A DNA stretch of 64,000 bases from Mesostigma viride (taxonomy: Eukaryota > Streptophyta > Mesostigmatophyceae > Mesostigmatales > Mesostigmataceae): NCBI GenBank assembly GCA_009746045.1, contig RPFO01000123.1, positions 1,968,713 through 2,032,712 on the forward strand, read 5' to 3'. The position numbers and the translations under genes are program-made. Under the pieces are notes generated by a model that was not told where the DNA came from, searched no databases, and saw only the letters and a list, made by a program, of their open reading frames with translations. Below are positions 11,967 to 23,860 of the stretch, piece by piece. Within the stretch, counting starts at the first letter, position 1. The number at the start of each line of letters is the position of its first letter.

Positions 11967-12415
11967 TTTCCTGGGACTTGGAACACTTCTGTCCCCCTGT
12001 TAGCCGGAATTTTTGTTGATTTTGTGGCCTTATCGGAAGTGTTTATGATATGTTTATTCCCAATGTCCGGTAAAAAATGACCTGTTTTGCGGGAAAATTA
12101 TAATAACTGTTCAAGGTTTTGCCATTTCCATGATGTAAATAGCTCAGCAAGCTACAAACTCAGGGAACTATATGACCTTGATTTTTGGTAGCCAACAAAT
12201 AAGTGCATTGGCTGGGGCATACCCAGCCCTAATTAGCGTCTTTTGCTATTTATAGCGCATTATTGGCGTATATCTGGGGGTAGTACCCCCAACAAGTGCA
12301 TGGACAACTCACTAGAGATGTTATTTAGTGCCCCCATTGAATCATAATTCAGCATTGTGCAAATGAATTTCAAGTGATATTAGCATATGTCAGATTTTTT
12401 GGGTTTTGGGGTGCC
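11967..12415. other. AT-rich stretch, nothing recognised
   Basis: It lies between truncated H3 and the resumption of the H2 3' UTR at 12416. I see no ORF, repeat or homology to other parts of the window. It may be the far side of the same unknown insertion as 8939-10504. Confidence 0.4.
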
Positions 12416-12723
12416 ACCTCTACATCCTATAGGCTACTTCATGCAAGGGTGGGAATGTAAGCTACCCTTGCTCTAGGTGCACCAGGGCACCCACACCACC
12501 ATGCTGTCTCAGGTTCAACCCGCCTAAGGGGGGGATCCTGGCACGGGGGAGGAAGATCATCATGGCTATACAAGAGCTAGGACATGGCTTAATTCTCGAC
12601 AGAGAGCATCTCTCTGCATGGCATAGCATGGCTAAATTCTTAATGCAACATCCATGGGGGTCCCATTATAGGCATGGCTTGGCTAAACATAGCCAGGGCG
12701 TAGCATGGCTGTACTAGGACTAG

Positions 12724-14496
12724 TGTCCATCTTCCCAGTAAAAGTCCTAAATTTAGGACCAAGTGGAATTAAAAAATATATATGCAAACATTAAAATTTG
12801 ACCCTGGCATTCGTGCCCATGACAGATAACACACTTTTTTAGTTTCTATCAAAAACCTGGGGTCAAATAATTACATTTAGTGCATGAATGGGCCCTGCCA
12901 CCTGCCAGACCTCAAAGCGCGAATTTGGCCAAAATGTGGGTTTTAGGACCATTAGGACCAATTATTGTCAACGCATGACCATGCTATCCACACGGTCCCT
13001 TGAGCATCTTACAAGCGCTAGGGGACCCTACGAGGCCTTGGGATGGCGGGGCAGCGTATAACAAGGCCATACCCTGCTGTGGCTGCCTCTATATATACGC
13101 GTGATTAACGGTGTCACAGATGGTGCAGGTAATGCAATATAGGGTTGCATGGTTGCTGAGGTTGCCCGGCTTGAACATGGCCCACCCCTTGCGGTAAACT
13201 TTCTCTAAGCATATGCCAAACCTTCTTTGACATCACGGACATGCTGGCCACCACCCAGCGATGAAAAAACATTGCATTTGCATTGCAACTAACACATGAA
13301 TGCAGCCAAATCAAGTTACAAAACAACGTTGTGCTAACATGCAACGCTTTGTGAGCGAATTCAGGGTGCATGTAACACGTAAACCATACTGTATATACTG
13401 TCTGAGAACACCCTGAACGACTGCAGGCCATAGGACCATGGTTTATAACTAACACATGAGTAAAACTGCTCTTACGCATGTGTGTTTTAGCTGCAGCGGA
13501 CGACGAAGATAGAGACGTAAAAAATTGTATGACGTAAACCAACTATGTGTGACAGTTATGTGCACAGAGAGCGTCCCCTCTTTTTAGGCATAGCTGGCTG
13601 ACTCAAAACACCACGACAGCGTTGCCAGTTACACTCATGATCTAGGACAACCCGGCACTTACCTGCTACTTACGTCGCCTCATTCCAGATGGTTGCAAAA
13701 AAGTCGCTGAAATCCGCAGCGAGGTCAGCTTTCCGAGAGCTGAGCGCACCAAAGCTGGCCAACCGGTTCGACAATGATATAAACCACGCTTGTGCTGCGT
13801 TCTAGGTCCAAGAAATACCGAAAGTGAAGACCTATAAGGTGCGCTCGCTGCCCAGCCTGAACGTCCCTAAAACATGGTCGACAATGGAAATCGGGCAAGA
13901 ATATCACGGCCCAGGCGCTCCCATGTCAAATACTCCGTTTCTAAACTCCAGACTATAATAAAAATCGTCCACAAAAATTTCCTGGCTTGATTCGCACCAC
14001 CATTGCTAATACACTAACATGTTTGTGCCAAAATCGACCCTCCGCGAGCAGGCGATCTGCGACCCATTTGTGTTGTGCCGCTGTGATACAGCGCTACACA
14101 TAAAAACTTGCGCAGAAAATATTCACAGCCTTTAAGCATAACTAACAACCTTTCGTTTTTGCTACTGGGCGCCCGAAATGATAAACGCACGTGAAAACGC
14201 CGGCCACGATTGTCAGGTCGCCATATCCACCTCACTTCATTCCCGCACCCACTTTTTCGCTCCAAAATCGGTTATATTTTTGGTCGAGGTACCTACTTTC
14301 CCGCCATTATACCCGGTACCCGGGTACGGAATCCGGGTACCATGTGCCGGTACCACGGGTCGGGTACATCATGCCGGGTACGGTCCACATGGGGTACGGT
14401 CCATATAGTGACCCCCCCCCCCGGTACCTCGGTTATAGTGACCACTAGGACGATTTAGGACAAAGTCCTAAATTTAGGACCGTGGGATGATTAACA
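12724..14496. mobile_element. TIR element R1, copy 1 (1773 bp)
   Basis: Its ends are TGTCCATCTTCCCA and the inverse of TGTTAATCATCCCA. Both are followed inward by the self-palindrome AGTCCTAAATTTAGGACC (12747 region and 14464-14482). CTAG is present on both sides (12720-12723, 14497-14500), so the TSD is 2-4 bases and its exact edge is ambiguous. A second copy at 50019-52413 is almost identical. The right end holds a run of GGTACC/GGGTACC palindromes (14308-14405). No conserved transposase is seen; the short shared frames are not convincing. It is inserted in the 3' UTR of H2. Confidence 0.8.
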
Positions 14497-14660
14497 CTAG
14501 GCTAAGGCTTACTAATCTGCACTACTGGTATATATATTCCTATAGTCTGAGGTGGCAGGAGGGGGCTGCCAGGGCTTGTGGTCAACGTGGATGACCGCCC
14601 CCTAGCTCCAGTAGACCGGCTTCCCCCGTGCGCTCTGCCGGAGCTGGAGGTAGGTCGGCC

Positions 14661-15189
14661 TGTCAAGAATCCTGTCTTGAATTTGCCCATTATGCTGACC
14701 GTGCAGAAATCTATAATACGGGCAGTTGTATTCGAGCCCTAAATAGTATTCGAGCCCAAATAGATATGCTCGGATAGTAGTACCTAAGTGGGATTTGTCC
14801 TATGTGAACGGACACTATGACTATTATGTGCCAAGTTGTACAATGGCACTAGGACCGTTGGTCACTATCTTCACCAGATTATAGTATTGTGTCATGTGCA
14901 TGTCATACCATGCCGTACCGAGTCATGCATGCGCATGCACCATGTTCCAACATCAGTACCAGCTGTCGTTATCGACCCATTGTCGGCCCATGCGCATACC
15001 AGGGCCGCCGCCACCACTCACCTACCATAATTACCAATGTTCACGCTACCTTGAGGTAGCCATGGAAAGCCACACCATATGAACGTAATAAATAATTTTC
15101 TTGGCTCCTGACGCTTAAGTCGGCGATGATTCGTCACCTACAAATTATTAATTTAAGTCCCGGCATAATAATCACACATGCCTTTAACA
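14661..15189. mobile_element. Probable solo LTR (529 bp)
   Basis: It is flanked by the 5-bp repeat CGGCC (14656-14660 and 15190-15194) and begins TGTCAAG and ends TTTAACA. It interrupts the ORF1 C-terminal coding sequence of H2, which reads GTCGGCC then ATAGCTCGCG across the gap, as in intact copies. No internal region is attached. Family unknown. Confidence 0.6.
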
Positions 15190-15499
15190 CGGCCATAGCT
15201 CGCGTCGCCGCTGCATGTTGCTGGGCCAGGGTCAAGTCGTCGTCCAGCGTGAAGCGAGTCTCCGAGAGCTTCTTGCGGCATTTAACTCTTAAACCGTTCT
15301 CGCGCCGTTTTCGTGGTACCAGTTGAAGTCCTACCAATCTAACGGACTGAGTTTGTGCGCCTACCAGGCGCTGCGCCAATAATAATTTAACGGTCAAACC
15401 TGGGGGGATCGAAAGATCTAGACGTCAGCTTTCCGTAGAGCACTTCAGACCGTACTTTGGACACCTGGCCAGGGAGATATGCTTGAGCAAAGTTAGGGG

Positions 15500-17602
15500 T
15501 ATAAATTGAAACGACCGCAACGAAAATGGCTGACGGCGGTATGGCTGACGGCGGAGTTCAGATCTTTTGCATCTGAGCCCCAAATTCGGTCAGACCACTT
15601 GCATTCGATGCGCTTTTTTGAGACGCACCCGCCAGTATAATCGGTTACGGCTGAAACGCAGTATTGCCGAAGTTATCACGTGACAGGCAGCTATGACGAC
15701 CCCTAAAGCAAAACGGGGTTTGGAAAAGGAGCTTACCGGCTCCCAGCCCAACCCGCTCGCCATCGTTCTTGCCCAGCCGCCTGGGCTCGCCAATTAACCC
15801 ACCGCCAGCAGCCCCATCGCCCAGCGCCTCGCCTGAGCCCAAGAAAGTTACCCTGCCACCCTCGCAAATGGGGCCAGTTCCTCCCCGCGGCGACCGACGA
15901 TTCTCCCTCACCGTGTGGCAAGAATTGTCGCCGCAGGAATGCATTGAGGTTCTCCGGGTCCTCGAACAGGAGCGGAAGCTCTTCGTGCCCAAGGGGGGGG
16001 CGGCTATCGACTACAATGGAGACATGTCCTGGCTCTATGCTTTGGACGAAGTACAACAACGCCTGATTATCTTGACCAGCCAATTCCAGACCCACCTCGC
16101 CGACATCACCCGCACGCTCCGCACCCCAGCCCCCGCACAGCCGGCAGCCCCATCGGCTTCCTCCCTCTGCAAGGATGACCTCCGCGCAGTGCTGGAGGAG
16201 CACGTGACCTGGCCGCTGGCCGAGCAGCTGACATCGCTGAACACCACGCTCAACAAGGTCGAGGCCCGGGTCTTCAACGTGGAAACCAAGGTCGTCCACA
16301 AGCTACAACCCCAGTTCACGGCGCTACACACCGCGGCGCAGGCTTCGGAAACGCATGCTGCACTTGTCTCTCGCCTTAACCAGGTGGAGGGCAAGTGTGG
16401 CGTGCTCCTGAAGAAGCTTGAGGCCATCACCGCCCACACCGAGGCCCTGGCCACACAGGTCCCCAAGATAGCGGAGCAGACGGCCACCATTGCATCCCAG
16501 CCACCCCGGCAGCCGGATGCTGGCGACCTCCCGCCGCTCTCCTACGCGGACCTGCTGCGGTCAGCGACCGCCTCCACCACCGACGCCATCGCCACAAAGC
16601 TCCAGGAGCTGGAGAACCACCGCCAGGCCCAGCAACGGGAGGTCACCGACCGCGCTCGCCGCGAGTGCCGAGTGGTGCTACGTCGCTTCCCCCAGAAGCC
16701 AGGTGAGACGTCAACCTCTCTTGCTGACGAGCTCAAGAACCACCTTCTTACCCTCATGGGCCTGGTAGGTGAGGTAGAACTGCGCGGGTGCCACCGCCTT
16801 CCCCACTCACGGGACAAGGCGGCTCCCCTGGGCACCAGTCCTACTCACCTTCCCCTCCCCTGAGGATAAGCAGCGGTTCCTCTCTCGTCGCAAGCGGTTG
16901 CACGACCTCACCTGGACGCTGGATGACGACCTCACCCCCGCTCAGCAACAGCAGCGACGCGACCTGTGGCCGGCATACCTCCGCCATAAGCAGGACCCCC
17001 AGAAGCCCAAGGTGTACTGGAGGGGCGGGGACCTGATGATCAACCACAAGATGTGGACGCCCCCAGCGGGCTAGAATAGCAATAGCCCTAGCTTGTAACC
17101 ATTGGCGTCACTGCCGCTAAGGCAGCCATGCCTAGAATGTTTGCCTCGCTGTGCCAACACACCTAGCCATGTGCCGCCAACGCACGGTACACAACCAGCC
17201 ATGCATAGCGGCTTAGCCTAGTCCTAGTACAGCCATGCTACGCCCTGGCTATGTTTAGCCAAGCCATGCCTATAATGGGACCCCCATGGATGTTGCATTA
17301 AGAATTTAGCCATGCTATGCCATGCAGAGAGATGCTCTCTGTCGAGAATTAAGCCATGTCCTAGCTCTTGTAGTATAGCCATGATGATCTTCCTCCCCCG
17401 TGCCAGGATCCCCCCCTTAGGCGGGTTGAACCTGAGACAGCATGGTGGTGCGGGTGCCCTGGTGCACCTAGAGCACGGGTAGCTTACATTCCCACCCTTG
17501 CATGAAGTAGCCTAGGATGTATTAAAAGCCATATGCCCCTTCTCAGGGATATGTGCTACATTGACTCCCAACGGAGCGATGTTGATAATTAATTAATTAA
17601 TT
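15500..17602 (+). mobile_element. H4, full-length ORF1-only element
   Basis: An 11-bp TSD, AAAGTTAGGGG, at 15489-15499 and 17603-17613 brackets 2.1 kb. The 5' region repeats ATGGCTGACGGCGG. ORF1 follows, then a 3' UTR with pyrimidine-rich blocks. The hairpin CTCCCAACGGAG is near 17560-17572 and a (TTAA)n tail ends at 17602. It lies inside PB2, the innermost resolved level of the nest, and is therefore the most recent insertion there. Confidence 0.88.
15693..17074 (+). pseudogene. L1-type ORF1 of H4
   Basis: The start MTTPKAKRGLEKELTG is followed by a Pro/Ala/Ser-rich segment. A frame change near 15790 leads into a long frame to 16863. This contains a helical, coiled-coil-like region (CKDDLRAVLEEHV ... 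TKLQELENHRQAQQREV) and an RRM-like stretch (CRVVLRRFPQKPGE). A second frame change near 16830 gives the C-terminal domain VLLTFPSPEDKQRFLSRRKR ... LDDDLTPAQQQQRRDLWPAY, ending at a TAG at 17072. The order (low-complexity N-terminus, coiled coil, RRM-like, basic C-terminal domain) fits L1 ORF1p, an RNA-binding chaperone. It is the best preserved copy, with about two frame changes. Confidence 0.75.
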
Positions 17603-20445
17603 AAAGTTAGGGGGGTACCATGGTCCCACGGGACCGACGTGCAGGAAAAATATTGACGCGCACGGCTATGGCGGTGCAAAGAACTGACTGGTACGAGAGA
17701 ATGGCTTGACGTATTGGACTCAAATTTTGTAGGCATGATCCTTAGATCCTAAAAATTGAATATCCCTAGCCATGGAAGGTTCGGAGATGCGTAGATGGGT
17801 CTCGGGGTGCTGGTCGGCGCAGCAAATGATGTTAGCGGCCAGGCAATGATGGTGCGAGTGCTGCATGTTGCTAGGCCGAATTTTCCCAGACATCTGCGCA
17901 TCGATCAATTTAGTACGTTGTTCCCAGCAAGATTTATTAGCATTGGCAGCCAGTAAAGGCTCGAGGCTACGTCCATTACTCTGGCGTGCTGGCTCGTGCA
18001 AGAAAGGTAATCTGCTGTACCGACCTGGTACGTTCTAGCCTCCAAGCGTGTTCTATTAGCTGTATATAGTTGTATTATCGTTTAAGGCTAATATCAGAGT
18101 TAAATTACCGAGGGGTTGTGATTGTCTTTTTGTTGTTTTGCTGCCTCTACGCATCGGCTTGTCATGGTTGGGGAATACCATCAGGTCAAGCAGATTTTGG
18201 ACCATGTTTGGTCACCGTTAGCTGATGCTGCAACGGAAATAGCGAGGTAGCGATTGTTATCGGTCACTAATATGGTAACGTTGATTACCCAATGCTTTTC
18301 CTTGGTCAAGCACCCCGAGACAAGTTCTTTTCTGACCAGTGTTAGGCGTGGCTTCTTGTTTTGCTGGCCAACGCCCACCTTCTTGTTTTGCATCCATTGC
18401 ATGTGAAAATCGTGGAGATACCCATATGTAGCCTGTTTGCATGGGAGCATTATACCAACTTATTCCTATTGTTTTATTCATTGTTTCCAAGAACATCTAG
18501 AGGTGTTTTGTCGTTCATTGGGTGTGTTAGTGATGTAGCTCCTTGCCACCCTTTGTACGCGCGCTTTAGGCCTTGATATGAGCCTTACACCTATTGTGTA
18601 GCATGAGCTTGTGTCTTATATGCTGGACATTGTGTTGGCATTGCTTTTGTGGCCATCTAGTTGTTTTGTGCCACTTTGGGATAGGAAACCTATACGGCAG
18701 TTCTAGCAACCGTCCCAAAATAGCTTGCACCGTTATAACGGTCTGAGCTATTTTGGGCTGTTTGCTAGCAAGCATGTGCAGTTCTGTGACATTTCATGCT
18801 GTGAATGCATTGATGGCATGCCTGTGATCCTAATAAACTGCCTTTAAAAGGCCAGGGCCACCTGATTTGTGTAAATGGTCTATAATGCATTATTGATGTC
18901 TCCAATCCCATGTGCACCGTACCCCCCTGGGGGGGGGGCTATTTATAGCACGTATGGGGCATGGATATGTGACCAACCACATTACCCCAACTTTATTCAA
19001 CATAAAAGCATGCTTGCATGGTTCCAAGGGTGGGCCAGAAAATGTTTTTAGGCTAGATACTCTCAGGCGCACAAAGATACCCAAACTCAGTCCGTTCTGG
19101 TGGTTCCAGTCTAGACGGTTGAAGAGTTAAGGAACGACAGCTTGTCCGCCATGTACTTAAAGGTGAGGAGCACGGGTGCCAGGCCAGCCTTCCCCCGCGC
19201 GCGGGGGAGGCGGACTGAGCCGACATGTCCAGCTCACCAGTGAGTAGCATGGGGGCAAAAATGTCGCGCTTAAATGCCTCAAGAAGGCTCGTGGAGGTCT
19301 CACCTGCCGACTGGTCGAAGTGCTTCAATGACGATGACATTGTGGCTGCGCCGGGCGATGTCAGCTTCCTCGCGAAGGTCGAGGGCTTGTTGCTTGAGTT
19401 GTGCCGAGATGGTGGAGGTGGTGGAGGTGGTGTGCTGCTTATAAGCAAGTCCGCCCAGGTGGAGGGATCATCGCCGGCCGGGCCAGCAGGCGCCGGCTGG
19501 GCGGCGATGTCCTTCACCGCCTGGGCGGTGAGGCCGGCGGTGTCATGCAAGCTCTCAAGGGCGTTGGCGGTGGCTTGAAGGCGTTGGTCGAGGCCGAGGA
19601 GCTGGGCTTTGATGTCGGCAGTGGAGGCGGAAATGGCAGTGGAGGTGGAGGCGGCGGCGGTCACAAATGTGAGGAAGTTCAGCAGTCAGCGTGCCACCGA
19701 TTGCTGCTACGTCGGCAGCAAGGGGGGTCACGTGCTGCTGAAAGGCTTCCCGGTGAGGATATGGAACGGAGGGTGGGGGCGGAGATGGATGGAGCCCAGA
19801 TCTCGCCGTCAGAGCGCTGGAGAAGGATGTTGAGGATGGCGTGCTGGAGCTGGGGGCGGGGGCAGCCAAACAGCATGCCGTGGGCGGTCCAGCGGCCGCC
19901 GTTGCTGCTGAGGAGGCGATCTTGGTCGTAGAGATGGAGGCACAGGTCGTAAAGCGAGGCGTAGTCCCCGTAGAAGATGCAGTGCATAGCATCGGACGGA
20001 GACATGTTGGTCCAGTCGTGATCATCGACCTTGAAGGGTTGGGGCCGAAAGCGCGGTTCCGAGGGGCGGGACCCTCCTGTTTTGTCGGCGCTGAGCGGGT
20101 GCGTTTCGGGTCAGGCGATGCCGATGGCGAGGCATTAAGCCCGGGAGGTTGCTGGGCGACCACCAGTGCACGACTAGTGTCACCGCTGCCTGCCGGACCT
20201 GATGGCGAAGCTGCAGCCTGGGCTGCAGAATTTTCATGGCCGAGCGCATCCGCCAAACTGCGTCAGTTGCGTCAAAGGACGTTTGCTCGTCATATATATT
20301 GCGTTTTAGATTCGGAAAATTATATCAGCATGTGCGTGTTAGAAAGACGAAGCGATAGTGATATTCACGGCTGAATTCGGTGCTCAAACGTGAAAGTTAT
20401 GAGCTCCGCCGTCAGCCATGGCTACCTCGTGGCTCGTGGCTAGAG

Positions 20446-20691
20446 TCAGGACACATGGCATCCCCCATCAGGACACAGGCCCCCCATGTCCTCTACTAGC
20501 TGTTCTTTGAAGGTGCGGGCCTTGCGGCGTCTAACATTAGGGGGCCCGGCCCACGTCAGGAGGTGCCGGCCAGGCTGAGCTGGTCGCAGTCCTGCGGGGG
20601 GGCCACGTGAGGTGTCTACCTGGTTGGTGCGAGCTAGGTGCCCTACGAGCTGCAGGCGCCGCTGCTTAATGGTGCTGGTGATATATGGCAT
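20446..20691 (-). pseudogene. RTE-like reverse transcriptase, C-terminal remnant (LINE-B)
   Basis: It reads ITSTIKQRRLQLVGHLART ... GRHLLTWAGPPNVRRRKA. It is the counterpart of RRIAFVGHLARTSQVDT ... RHILTWPGPADIPKRVGK in LINE-A, with about half of the residues conserved. It is the upstream part of LINE-B, cut off by the 5' truncation at 20695. Confidence 0.7.
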
Positions 20692-20966
20692 GCCCTAGAT
20701 GTTATTATCTAAGGGGATTTTGCTTACCCCCTTGATCGTCTTTTGTCCAACTTTGGCAGTAAATATCTTGCAAAGCTTTTAATTAATTAATTAATCTTGC
20801 AAAGAAATGAATGGACTCGGGATATTATTGCATATTCTGAAAGCCCTTGAAGTGTAGATACTCCTAGGTAGCACCTTGGTTGGGGGTATTTGGAGTTGTG
20901 GCCTATGAGTTATGATTTTTCCATTGTCAGGGGTGTAAAAATGCCCAAAAGCCATTCCCGGACTAT

Positions 20967-21710
20967 AAGTACATGGCGGACAAGTGGTCGTTCCTTATAT
21001 GCCGCAAGAAGCTCTCGGGGTCTCGCTTCACGCTGGACGACGACTTGGCCCTGGCCCAGCAACAGCGGCGACGCGAGCTATGGCCGACCTACCTTCAGCT
21101 CCGGCAGAGCGCAGGGGGGAAGCCGGTATACTGGAGGGGGGCGGTCATCCACGTTGACCACAAGCCCTGGCAGGCACCTCCTGCCACCTCAGACTAGGGA
21201 ATATATACCAGTAGTGTAGATTAGTCAGGCTTAGCCTAGCATGTGGCCCACGCCACATTTTTTAAAAAAATTAAATTAAATTATCACATGCTTCCGTTGG
21301 GAGATCATGTAGCACATATTCCATGATGGATGGGTGGAGTGGAGGAAGCCGCGTAATCGAACTAACCCTTGTACGCGTGGGATCGATCGGCGATGCTACC
21401 ACGAATACATGAGGTGAGACAACTATGCCTAGACGCATGGCGCTCCATGGTGGTCCAGGTGTACCTTGTGCACCCAGAGCAGGTGGCAGTTTACAACCAC
21501 CACCTGCAGGTTGTCGCTCAGAATGTACCATATTAATAAAAGTGAGACAACTATACCATCAAGGAGGCAACCAGCACAGGCCAGAAATCGGGAGGATCCG
21601 GACCATGGTACTATACCATAGCTACTATACCATAATTATGCCCCTTCTCAGGGACATGTGCCTCCCCACGAAGGTATCAAGGAGGCACTCCCGGCCACGG
21701 AGGTATGTTC
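20967..21710 (+). mobile_element. H0, ORF1-only element, right half
   Basis: ORF1 resumes after U copy 1 with YMADKWSFLICRKKLSGSRF, TLDDDLALAQQQRRRELWPTY and a TAG at 21195-21197. The 3' UTR is interrupted by a LINE-A-type 3' fragment from about 21260 (AATTT tail, CTTCCGTTGGGAG). It continues to GGAGGTATGTTC at 21710, where element U copy 2 has entered its TTAA tail. The tail resumes at 24638 (TCAATTAATTG). Confidence 0.7.
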
Positions 21711-21869
21711 TTAACCCATAGTCCGGGAATGGGTTTTTGGCATTTTTAGACCCCTGAAAATGGAAAAAATCATAACTCATAGGCCACAACTCCAAATACC
21801 CCCAACCAAGGTGCTAGGAGTATCTACACTTCAAGAGCTTTTAGAATATGCAATAATATCCTGAGTCCA

Positions 21870-22292
21870 ACATCAGATAGACTAGCTGGCACCAAGCCCG
21901 CCCAGCCTGGGCGATATGTCCTCACCTGGCGTGCCCCCGGCCGCGCGCGGCAGGGCCGCCACCCGTGGACTTTTCGTGATAGACTCGGCATGGACATGTG
22001 CTACACTAGACGTGACGGGCTCACCCCCGGGCAGCCTCCTGGTTTGTCTGTAATATGGAGGCAGATGGTGCGCAAGGATAGATGGCAAGTAGTGATGAAG
22101 GAGACCACCCCCAAGCCTGTGGGGGCTCCGCGTGTGACCAAGTATGGCATTCATAGCGATTCGGGCCGCGGTGCCCACACCCCTGTAACTAGGACCTAGA
22201 TAGCTTATACCATCCATTCCATCCCATGTTCCCCTCCCACTGAGGACTTATGCTCACGTGACGCAGTCACGTGTCTATTAATTAATTAATTA
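21870..22292 (+). mobile_element. LINE-C 3' fragment
   Basis: A 12-bp TSD, ATCCTGAGTCCA, at 21858-21869 and 22293-22304 brackets 423 bases ending in a (TTAA)n tail. It is homologous to 8408-8595 on the other strand. Coding remnants are too short to identify. Confidence 0.8.
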
Positions 22293-22740
22293 ATCCTGAG
22301 TCCATTCAGTGCTTTGCAAGATATTTACTGCCAAAGTTGGACAAAAGATGATCATTTTCAGGTAAGCAAAATCCCCTTAGATAATGACATCTACTGGGAG
22401 GGTCAGGAACCTCAATATTAACATTGAACAATTTCATTGGATAGTGCCACCATGCTTTCCTTGGGTCAGACCGCACGGATAGCCCATCTGACCTATATAA
22501 TGCGCTCACTTACGTGTGTGGGTTACGCGCGCGTAAGCAGCCATCCATGAAATGCCACACACTTATGCATTGTATACAGCCACATAGGACTGTACATAAA
22601 AAGTGCTGGGAAACAAAGAAGTGCTAAACCAGCACTAACGGAATGGCATCCTCCAAAGAAACACCACAAACTGAGCAGATTTGGGGCTAATAGCACTCAT
22701 ACTACAGCAGACATGGAAACCTGCTGCAAGAGGCACTGAT

Positions 22741-23860
22741 TAAAATTAAATTAAATTAAATTATAACATGCCTCCGTGGGGAGGTCATGTAGCACATATT
22801 TCATGATGGATGGGATGGAGGAAGCCGCGTGATCGAACTATCCTAACTCTATCTAGAAAATCCTACCTACACTACTCATCAAAACGCCTCCTCCGCTTGG
22901 GGGGAGGTGGCTTGCCCACAGGGTCGGGCGTGTGCGCCTTGACAATCTTCTTCCACCGCGTCTTGTCCTGCATGGCAGTCCAAAGACGGGAGAGAGAGTG
23001 GATGCGGTGCTCAAACTGGGCTGGGACCACTAGGTCGTCCAGCAACATCTGAACATAGTTGGTGACAGGTTTCCCTACCCTTTTGGGAATGTCCGCGGGG
23101 CCAGGCCAGGTCAGAATGTGCCGCCCTGGCTGGCCAAGCCGCTGGGGGCCGGCCAGACCAAGGGTGGTGTCGACCTGGCTGGTGCGGGCAAGGTGTCCTA
23201 CAAATGCTATCCTACGCTGTCTAATCTCGTCCGAAATACGAGGCATGCCCTGATACAAAGACTCTGAAGACGGGCGCTTGGAAAACCCTACATTCAGGAC
23301 CTGTCGGAGCATCCTGTAAACTGTGCCGTCTAGCCTAGATGCCAGTGTTGGGGTGAGTGTCCACGCCTCGGCGCCATACGTGAGCACCGTGAGGACGAGG
23401 ACCTTGAAGAGCATGCGCTTGCGGTGCCCGTCCAGGCCCTTCGAGCGCCAGTAAGGTGTGAGCGAACGGAGCTTGGCCCAGGCAAGGCCGATGCGGGTGT
23501 CCACGTCGTCGGCGGTGTCAGGGAGCCAGCTCCCCAACAGCTTGAAGCGGTCGCGGAACGGGACCTCCGTCCCGTCGAGCAGGCGCGGCAGCGGTGGTTT
23601 ACTGGATGCCCCTATCACCATCGCCTCAGTTTTGACACTAATCTCCAGCCCCACCGCCCGCGCCTCCAGGCCCAGGCAGTCCAGCCAGGTCTGAATGTGC
23701 TCGGGGCTCTCGATGAGGGTGGTATCATCCGCATAAATCAGGTCGGCAAGGCGGTAACCAGGTCTAACCCCGCCGTGCTCTTTCACGTTAAGGATGTCCA
23801 AGCCTGGCTCGAACCCCTTAAGAGCAGTAAAGCGCGCACGTGCCTGGCGCATGACGTGAG
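22741..23860 (-). mobile_element. LINE-A (RTE-like), 5'-truncated copy 2 with reverse transcriptase C-terminus
   Basis: An 11-bp TSD, GAGGCACTGAT, lies at 22730-22740 and 23861-23871. On the - strand an open frame runs to the stop just below 22872 and encodes the last ~330 residues of a non-LTR reverse transcriptase. The catalytic LIYADDTTLI is near 23720-23740 (YADD 23724-23735). KLLGSWL, the thumb-region LFKVLVLTVLTYGAEAWTLT and RRIAFVGHLARTSQVDT follow, with a C-terminus KRRRRFDE. TYGAEAWTL is typical of RTE-group LINEs. The frame reads openly into flanking U sequence up to 23987, but that part is not LINE. The 3' UTR is ~120 bases with hairpin CTCC-CCAC-GGAG and an AATTT tail. Polymerase palm upstream of YADD and the endonuclease are missing. 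Confidence 0.88.

Larger units (their letters stand above)
15286..19126. mobile_element. TTAA-type TIR element PB2, carrying H4
   Basis: TTAA is present on both sides (15282-15285 and 19127-19130), interrupting H2 at a TTAA. The ends are CTCTTAAACCGT and the inverse of CTCTTCAACCGT. A subterminal AACGGACTGAGTTTG follows on both sides (15341 and about 19084-19098), spaced differently. Without H4 it is about 1.7 kb. No transposase is apparent in 15286-15488 or 17614-19126, so it looks non-autonomous. Confidence 0.72.
8846..20476 (-). mobile_element. H2, ORF1-only element, split by several insertions
   Basis: An 11-bp TSD, AGGCCCCCCAT, lies at 8835-8845 and 20477-20487. H2 sequence is 8846-8938 (3' end with tail and hairpin), 12416-12723, 14497-14660, 15190-15285 and 19127-20476. 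The 5' end at 20476 runs into GAGCCACGAG repeats and GGCTGACGGCGG, as in H1. ORF1 is read on the - strand from 20256 toward 19053, with at least two frame changes, and its C-terminal codons lie at 15190-15285 and 14515-14660. Insertions into it are the block 8939-12415, TIR element R1, a solo LTR and TTAA element PB2. Confidence 0.78.
8345..20695 (-). mobile_element. LINE-B, 5'-truncated, split by a nested insertion
   Basis: The TSD TAGATGTTAT is at 8335-8344 and 20696-20705. The element's own sequence is 8345-8845 and about 20488-20695, roughly 0.7 kb. On the - strand it has the C-terminal part of an RTE-like reverse-transcriptase ORF (20446-20691: RRLQLVGHLARTNQVDT...). A 3' UTR follows, then a hairpin (GTGACTCCC-CAAC-GGGAGCAC) and a (TTAA)n tail at 8345. 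Everything between is the later insertion H2 and its contents; LINE-C at 8408-8595 also sits in its 3' UTR. A related + strand 3' end is at 41650-41955. Confidence 0.78.
3721..20966 (+). mobile_element. TTAA-type TIR element U, copy 1 (interrupted by nested insertions)
   Basis: The left terminus is CCCATAGTCCGG at 3721. The right terminus, near 20955-20966, is the inverted CCGGACTAT with the last bases lost. The host sequence at the break (ctcacct...taagtacatgg in H0) supplies a TTAA-like target. U segments are 3721-3844, 4344-5284, 7357-7546, 8264-8344 and 20696-20966; everything else is later insertion. Two palindromes lie inside the left end, a 25-base one around 3736-3760 and a long GC-rich one around 3769-3808. 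No transposase frame is seen, so U is non-autonomous. TTAA targets and a CCC start resemble piggyBac-type elements, but that is inference. Confidence 0.72.

Noticed and set aside
13114-13542. Conserved 142-aa protein in both R1 copies (also 51032-51460)
   Set aside because: The two copies are almost identical in DNA, so frame conservation has no weight; composition and motifs do not suggest a protein.
19127-21200. Twin-priming inversion, because ORF1 halves meet in opposite orientation near 19140 and 20967
   Set aside because: TSDs show that the two halves belong to different elements, H2 (-) and H0 (+), separated by nested insertions.
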